Source of the DNA: Novosphingobium hassiacum
Lineage (GTDB): Bacteria; Pseudomonadota; Alphaproteobacteria; Sphingomonadales; Sphingomonadaceae
NCBI RefSeq assembly: GCF_014196055.1
Contig: NZ_JACICY010000017.1
Location: 1-45,068, forward strand
Reading direction: 5' to 3'
DNA length: 45,068 bases
Below are positions 41,388 to 45,068 of this stretch, in pieces (the stretch's first letter is position 1; the number at the start of each line of letters is the position of its first letter). A model generated the notes under the pieces. It had not been told where the DNA came from. It ran no database searches and saw only the letters and a program-made list of their open reading frames with translations. The translations under genes were made by a program, and so were the position numbers.

Positions 41388-41416
41388 TTGACCCTGTCAT
41401 TTGTTCACGGTATGTT
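41388..41416 (+). promoter_or_regulatory. Probable promoter of the gene at 41442
   Basis: TTGACC (41388-41393), 17 nt, TATGTT (41411-41416), then 25 bp to ATG 41442. It lies in the 67-bp divergent spacer. TGTTCA occurs twice (about 41402 and 41413), a possible operator. Confidence 0.5.
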
Positions 41417-41441
41417 CATAATCTGCAGGAGCCCACAAATA

Positions 41442-41939
41442 ATGAACAAGGTCTTTGATATCGGCAAGTTCGACCTCGATGTCACGCTGCGCGACGCGGC
41501 GCTTGATCCGAATTGCCGCCCAACCAAACGTATGCTCGCCAATGCCTCGATCGGAGTGGAGCCGTTCGATGCTTATTACTCGGCGCGCGAGCTCTACGAG
41601 ACCTTGCAGGGCGTCTTTCAGGGCCTGCCCAATGCCAAGGCCCGGCTGACACAGATCCTGTCCTGCCATTGCGATGACTATCAGCGCTGTCTTTACTACG
41701 CGCTGGCAGGGCGCGGGGTTGTCCAGATGCTCGACGATCTCGAATGGCTCTTCGAGCTCCTCGGGCCGCGGTGCCAGATGTCGGGGCACATTCTGCGCTC
41801 GGGCCAGCACCCTGCGCCGATGGTCAACCCTTACGTCTCGTCAGAGCCTGATGGCCCTGTTCCTGCCCGCAATGCCGACTTTATTGAAGGACCATCGTGG
41901 TATCTCGATCCCGGTCTTGGAGGGATGATCGAGGAATAA
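41442..41939 (+). CDS. Hypothetical 165-residue protein
   Basis: Starts MNKVFDIGKFDLDVTLRDAA. Mostly helical with a central helix-rich core (PNAKARLTQILSCHCDDYQR) and a Trp-containing end. No domain recognised. ATG 41442 was chosen because AGGAG lies about 10 nt upstream and a good promoter ends 25 bp before it; the open frame further upstream covers that promoter. It is one of few + strand genes here and converges with the RES toxin gene, 7 bp between stops. Confidence 0.6.
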   Translation: MNKVFDIGKFDLDVTLRDAALDPNCRPTKRMLANASIGVEPFDAYYSARELYETLQGVFQGLPNAKARLTQILSCHCDDYQRCLYYALAGRGVVQMLDDLEWLFELLGPRCQMSGHILRSGQHPAPMVNPYVSSEPDGPVPARNADFIEGPSWYLDPGLGGMIEE

Positions 41940-41946
41940 GCGGCCA

Positions 41947-42441
41947 TCAGTTATTGCGAAGGCCAAGCCGGTCGGCGTCATCAACAAGCGTGATGCGCCC
42001 GTCCCAGTCCCACAGGACCAGATTGAGCGCGTCCGCGGGGGCGCCGCGGGCGTAACTCGGGACAACGATGCCGGCATAGCCTTGCGCGATCGCGGCCTCC
42101 GCCAGGTCTTGCGTCGGGACCGCCTTGCCTGAGAGCATCTTATCACGCCACGCCGGGTCGGCGAGCTCAGCCGGTGCGATACCGAAAGGCCGCAATGCAG
42201 CCCCATCGCGGCCATCGAGCAACGGTCCGATGTCGGCCTGATAGGCGACCAGCGTGGTGGGCTGCAGCGTGCCAACCTGATTGGCCTCGCGCAGCGCGGT
42301 CTCAGGGGCGAGGGAAGTATAGAGCGCGATGCGCCCGATGCGATTGAACCGTCCGCCAAACCGGGCCGCCCCCTCCCCTGAGAGGGGTTCGCGGGACCAA
42401 ACCGGATTGTGGGCGCGGTAGAGCAGCCCGGTAAAGAGCAT
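41947..42441 (-). CDS. RES-domain toxin
   Basis: 164 residues with the RES signature: an N-terminal LLYRAHNPVWSREPLSGEGA with the conserved Arg, then ARFGGRFNRIGRIALYTSLA with the Arg-x-Asn type motif and the TSL strand, followed by PETALREANQ (Glu). RES toxins such as MbcT and ParT degrade or modify NAD+ or phosphoribosyl substrates and stop growth until neutralised. It lies 4 bp downstream of its antitoxin gene on the same strand, the normal order. All signature residues appear present, so it is probably active. Confidence 0.88.
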   Translation of the reverse strand: MLFTGLLYRAHNPVWSREPLSGEGAARFGGRFNRIGRIALYTSLAPETALREANQVGTLQPTTLVAYQADIGPLLDGRDGAALRPFGIAPAELADPAWRDKMLSGKAVPTQDLAEAAIAQGYAGIVVPSYARGAPADALNLVLWDWDGRITLVDDADRLGLRNN

Positions 42442-42445
42442 TGGA

Positions 42446-42796
42446 CTAGGCGTGGACGCCGGCGTCGACCGCGTCGATATAGGTCAGCACGTCATCGGCC
42501 CGGTTGCTTTGCACCAGCTGCATGGCGGTCTGGCCCGAGAAGCCGGGCAGCGGTTCCGAGCGGTACCAGGCATAGGCCAGCAACGCCGAGCCAAAGCGCG
42601 GCTCGACCTTGTTGAGCACCTCGACCATCTGGCGAAGGCGGCGCTGGGTACGTGTCGACGCGATCCGGTCTTTGCGCTGGATCGCGTCCTTGCCGAGGCC
42701 CAGCGAGCGTGCGAGTTCGTCGCTGGTGGTCCGCAGCGCGTCGACGATCTTGCGCGGAGCAAACGCTCCGTTGTCAGCGTAGTTTTGAATCGCCAT
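42446..42796 (-). CDS. Xre/MbcA/ParS-type antitoxin of the RES toxin
   Basis: 116 residues. An N-terminal HTH-like helix bundle (IVDALRTTSDELARSLGLGK) is followed by the MbcA/ParS toxin-binding domain (RLRQMVEVLNKVEPRFGSAL, then AWYRSEPLPGFSGQTAMQLV). These proteins neutralise RES toxins and repress their own promoter. ATG 42796 is preceded by GGGAAAG. The promoter and palindrome at 42815-42850 lie directly upstream. Confidence 0.88.
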   Translation of the reverse strand: MAIQNYADNGAFAPRKIVDALRTTSDELARSLGLGKDAIQRKDRIASTRTQRRLRQMVEVLNKVEPRFGSALLAYAWYRSEPLPGFSGQTAMQLVQSNRADDVLTYIDAVDAGVHA

Positions 42797-42814
42797 TGCA
42801 CTTTCCCATGAATT

Positions 42815-42850
42815 TTGACGCGATATAGCGTCAATCTTTGCGGTAATCAA
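42815..42850 (-). promoter_or_regulatory. Promoter with palindromic operator of the RES-Xre module
   Basis: On the - strand TTGATT (42850-42845), 17 nt, TATATC (42827-42822). The perfect arms TTGACGC (42815-42821) and GCGTCAA (42828-42834) flank the -10 element, an ideal place for autorepression by the antitoxin. Confidence 0.7.
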
Positions 42851-42908
42851 GGTTTGCTGTGCCCAGACCCAGCAGGTGTTCCGGTTCAACCGCAGAGGTT
42901 TCCCGCTC

Positions 42909-43109
42909 TTACAAAACCACGACCTGCAATTCGATCGCACCGGGAAGGCCCTCTTCTGCAGGCATAACGCAGAAGGGCTGGAGCTTGCTGTCCGTCCTCA
43001 CCACGGCATGGCTCTGCCCGGAATTTGCGGTCATCCGAATGGCGACACGCTCGGCATTGGCGCGTCCGCACAGGATCGCCCTTCTGGGATCGAGGCTCTG
43101 AAGCAGCAT
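42909..43109 (-). CDS. Small 66-residue hypothetical plasmid protein
   Basis: Starts MLLQSLDPRRAILCGRANAE; reads as one small beta-rich domain (RVAIRMTANSGQSHAVVRTD). GGGAGG precedes ATG 43109 by about 6 nt, better than the longer frame upstream. It is followed leftward by the RES-Xre promoter. No family named. Genes of this length and style occur in the leading regions of related plasmids, which is a recollection, not a search. Confidence 0.55.
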   Translation of the reverse strand: MLLQSLDPRRAILCGRANAERVAIRMTANSGQSHAVVRTDSKLQPFCVMPAEEGLPGAIELQVVVL

Positions 43110-43125
43110 GGTCACCTCCCGAGCG

Positions 43126-43749
43126 TTACGGCGTTGCCGGGAAGAATGTGCGCGGCGCACGCTTGGGGGGCACGACTTCGAACCGGCGCTCCATCAATCT
43201 GCTGATGCGGAACCGGCCTCGACCATCGGGCGTACTGAGTTCAATCTTCGCCCCGCGCTTTGTCACCCTGAATTCGGCGTGTTCGCTCCCGTCGGTGAAC
43301 TTCATGGGTTCAGGCAGCCGGATCATGTCGCCATCGGCGATCTTGCGTTCCTTCAGCCGCAGCTGCCGGTAGCACCGGTTGCGCCAGTCGAGGGCATAAG
43401 GGTGATTGGTTGGCCCCAGCTCCTCGAGGATATTTCTGGGACATCCGGCCTCCACCGGCCCGGAGTTTTCATCCATGTCCTTATAGCCGAACAGGAGGCC
43501 GTCTGCGGCCTTGGGGTTCCAGCGCACCAGACAGATCACCGCGGAGATGGCGTGGGTCTGGTTGTTCGGTCCAAAGCGCTGGACAGCCGCGTAATAGGCC
43601 CCGGTTGTGGACACGCTTCTGATGACCCGGCATCCTTCAAAGCTGCCGGTTTCTTCATTCTCGCGCTCCCATGTGAGCTGATTGTCGAGATAGGCCTTGG
43701 GAGTGTCGAAGCCCCCCATTCCGGCACGGTGCATGTAAAGCCAGCCCAT
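43126..43749 (-). CDS. Conserved plasmid protein, possibly DUF6927
   Basis: 207 residues starting MGWLYMHRAGMGGFDTPKAY, then YLDNQLTWERENEETGSFEG and YYAAVQRFGPNNQTHAISAV. This matches the remembered pattern of DUF6927-like proteins that begin MGWLYM. It has a Tyr/Trp-rich beta core and a basic C-terminus. It is transcribed leftward, 16 bp before the next small gene. Function unknown; the name is tentative. Confidence 0.62.
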   Translation of the reverse strand: MGWLYMHRAGMGGFDTPKAYLDNQLTWERENEETGSFEGCRVIRSVSTTGAYYAAVQRFGPNNQTHAISAVICLVRWNPKAADGLLFGYKDMDENSGPVEAGCPRNILEELGPTNHPYALDWRNRCYRQLRLKERKIADGDMIRLPEPMKFTDGSEHAEFRVTKRGAKIELSTPDGRGRFRISRLMERRFEVVPPKRAPRTFFPATP

Positions 43750-43761
43750 GCGTGTTCTCCT

Positions 43762-44403
43762 TCAGATGAGCCCCGGCTGCGCCGGAGGTGCGATCTTCAA
43801 TTCGCGCGCGATCCGCGCCGTAAGTGCGGGAATGTCTGCAAGGGCGGTGATCGGCGCTTTGCGCATCACCGCGCCAGGCGGTTTCCAGAACGGGTTGCGC
43901 CAGGCGAGACCCGGCTCGCCGAACCTTTCCGGGCTGATCCGGACATAGATACCTTCGGCTTCCAGCACATGCTCGCCCGCGAGCTGTTCCTGTGAGGTGT
44001 AATAGCTGATGCGGTAATCGGCATGCTCGAGCCCGATCCCTGCTGCAATCTGGCGGAGTGCGCGCGTGCCCTCACGCCGGTAGTGGCGCAGCTCTTCGGG
44101 ACGATAGTCGATCCCGCGCTTGACCAGCGCAATGATCGCCGGTCTGTGCTTGAGCTCGGCAAGGCGTTCGATGCACTGGGACCGCAGCGCCTGGTCGTCT
44201 GCCTCACATTCGGTCGGCCTTCCGTCGGCAATGCGCTGAAGGTGGCGGGTGAGGAGCAGCACTGCCGGGCAGCTTCCAACCTTCCGGCCTGCAAGGCGGA
44301 CATCATCGACGGCCTCGTTCAATGCTCGCAGCGCATTCTCGAAGGTTGTCAGTCCATCAGGCTGGAGTGCGCGGCGGTAACGGTAATCGATGTCGCAGGA
44401 CAT
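43762..44403 (-). CDS. Hypothetical 213-residue protein
   Basis: Starts MSCDIDYRYRRALQPDGLTT. The first 130 residues are helical and charged; a strand-rich patch follows (YRISYYTSQEQLAGEHVLEA), then a C-terminal helix. GGAAAGGAAG precedes ATG 44403, and a G-run tract (44435-44451) lies about 30-45 bp upstream. It lies 12 bp before the DUF6927-like gene in the same direction, so they are probably co-transcribed. Function unknown. Confidence 0.62.
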   Translation of the reverse strand: MSCDIDYRYRRALQPDGLTTFENALRALNEAVDDVRLAGRKVGSCPAVLLLTRHLQRIADGRPTECEADDQALRSQCIERLAELKHRPAIIALVKRGIDYRPEELRHYRREGTRALRQIAAGIGLEHADYRISYYTSQEQLAGEHVLEAEGIYVRISPERFGEPGLAWRNPFWKPPGAVMRKAPITALADIPALTARIARELKIAPPAQPGLI

Positions 44404-44450
44404 GAGGCTTCCTTTCCATTGCAAGATGCAATGGCCCCATCCCCCTTCCC

Positions 44451-44843
44451 TCAATGCAGGCTGCGACGATGTTCGCTTAGGCCCTGCAGCGGCAACGGCT
44501 CGTAGATCATCGGTCGTAGGAGCGTGTTTGGCGCAATCTGTTCGAGGATTCGTGCAACAGCCGAGACGGCAACGCCCGCCTCGGTTGTCTGGATGATGAG
44601 CGTTCGGCCTTGACCCGGAGCTGTGCCAAGCGACCAACCGGCGTCCCCCTTGCCGAGAAGACCGTCCAGCACCTGGCGTGGATCCCTCTGGGGGAACAGG
44701 CCTGCGATATACTCAGCCAGCACACCGCCAATGGGCGCCTTCCCCCGGCCTGCAACATCGCCGGCATAACGGTGAAGCTGGGTGAGGCGAACGACCTCCT
44801 CGGGGGCTGGCTCAAGCACAAGCCGGAACTGGCGCCGTTTCAT
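44451..44843 (-). CDS. Hypothetical 130-residue protein
   Basis: Starts MKRRQFRLVLEPAPEEVVRL. Basic N-terminus, helix-rich centre, and a C-terminus with strands (RTLIIQTTEAGVAVSAVARI). ATG 44843 was chosen because GGGGAG lies 7 nt upstream; an ATG 18 nt earlier (44861) has its ribosome site too close. It overlaps the 3' end of the broken ArdC-like gene by 32 bp. No family recognised. Confidence 0.58.
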   Translation of the reverse strand: MKRRQFRLVLEPAPEEVVRLTQLHRYAGDVAGRGKAPIGGVLAEYIAGLFPQRDPRQVLDGLLGKGDAGWSLGTAPGQGRTLIIQTTEAGVAVSAVARILEQIAPNTLLRPMIYEPLPLQGLSEHRRSLH

Positions 44844-44973
44844 CGGCTTTCTCCCCTTCATCCTCCGCAGGTTCGCTCTGGTAGCCCGAATAGGCCGCAA
44901 GATGGTTGAATGCCTGATCGGCCTTCGCGGCCGCGGTGATGATCGCCGTCTTGTCGGCCTTGAGGATCTCCAG
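44812..44973 (-). pseudogene. C-terminal remnant of an ArdC-type antirestriction gene
   Basis: On the - strand the frame reads LEILKADKTAIITAAAKADQ, then AFNHLAAYSGYQ and a charged tail to TGA at 44812. This resembles the C-terminus of ArdC/DUF1738 proteins, where W-L-x-x-L-K-x-D-K-R-A-I precedes the final helix. The frame is closed by a stop at 44977-44979, just before the expected Trp, so the rest of the gene is not adjacent. ArdC-type proteins protect incoming DNA from restriction. The break may be an insertion whose other side lies beyond the window. Confidence 0.6.
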
Positions 44974-44989
44974 TAATCACGAGGTGACG

Positions 44990-45057
44990 ATAATGTGAAG
45001 GAAGGCGGCCAGATTGGCTGAGTTCTGGGGTTTCCTGCCAACATTCCTTCACATTAT
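44990..45057. repeat. 14-bp perfect inverted repeat at the window edge
   Basis: ATAATGTGAAGGAA (44990-45003) and TTCCTTCACATTAT (45044-45057) are perfect complements 40 bp apart. They lie 16 bp beyond the break in the ArdC-like frame and probably belong to the element inserted there. The window ends 11 bp later. Confidence 0.65.
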
Positions 45058-45068
45058 TTCAGAGCGTG

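Noticed and set aside
1..45068. tRNA, rRNA, riboswitch, replication or partition genes
   Set aside because: Looked for by eye on both strands; none could be supported. Replication functions of the element probably lie outside the window.

Overview
The window looks like part of a conjugative element, a plasmid or ICE, from a GC-rich alphaproteobacterium, most likely a sphingomonad. This rests on the gene families (DUF736, DUF2493, DUF3768, ArdC tail, MobF relaxase), on high third-position GC and on AGGAGG-type ribosome sites. It is inference from pattern recognition; no database search was run. No replication initiator, partition genes, rRNA or tRNA were seen.

Region 1 (about 442-10905, + strand) is a compact operon: a small excisionase-type HTH protein, a DUF499-like AAA ATPase, a very short PglZ-domain protein, a DUF1156/Zn-ribbon DNA methyltransferase, a 166-residue protein of unknown family and a SNF2-type helicase. 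It has the ingredients of a BREX-like phage-defence system, but with a reduced PglZ, no recognisable brxA or brxF and an unknown protein between methylase and helicase.

Region 2 (10973-22267, - strand) is a DNA-processing transfer operon ending tail-to-tail against the defence operon. In transcription order it holds a ribbon-helix-helix protein, the TraD/VirD4-type coupling protein, a 31-codon Cys-rich ORF fitted exactly between its neighbours, a MobF relaxase-helicase (TraI), a small membrane protein, a 69-residue protein and an SF2 helicase. An IS21-family element (11211-13814, 5-bp target duplication CCTTC) has cut the 3' end of the helicase gene. Removing the IS and one CCTTC restores a single 726-residue frame.

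Region 3 (about 22270-22520) is the probable origin of transfer: a promoter inside an inverted repeat, and a hairpin followed after 9 nt by GGTGT, reminiscent of MobF nic sites. Nicking there would send everything to its right into the recipient first.

Region 4 (22.8-45 kb) would then be the leading region. It holds ssb, two toxin-antitoxin modules (Phd-type antitoxin with a MazF/PemK-like partner; Xre/MbcA-like with RES), DUF736, DUF2493 and DUF3768 proteins, a GHKL ATPase, a possible DUF1173 protein with a PD-(D/E)XK-like motif, a nucleotidyltransferase, many unknown small proteins and the tail of a broken ArdC-type antirestriction gene. Nearly all are on the - strand. The non-coding stretches carry clusters of perfect hairpins (23.4, 26.0-26.3, 33.8 kb), candidates for single-strand promoters or priming sites, and G-run leaders recur before several genes. 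A + strand cargo block (27112-30316: Baeyer-Villiger-type monooxygenase, short-chain dehydrogenase, Crp/Fnr regulator) interrupts this backbone.
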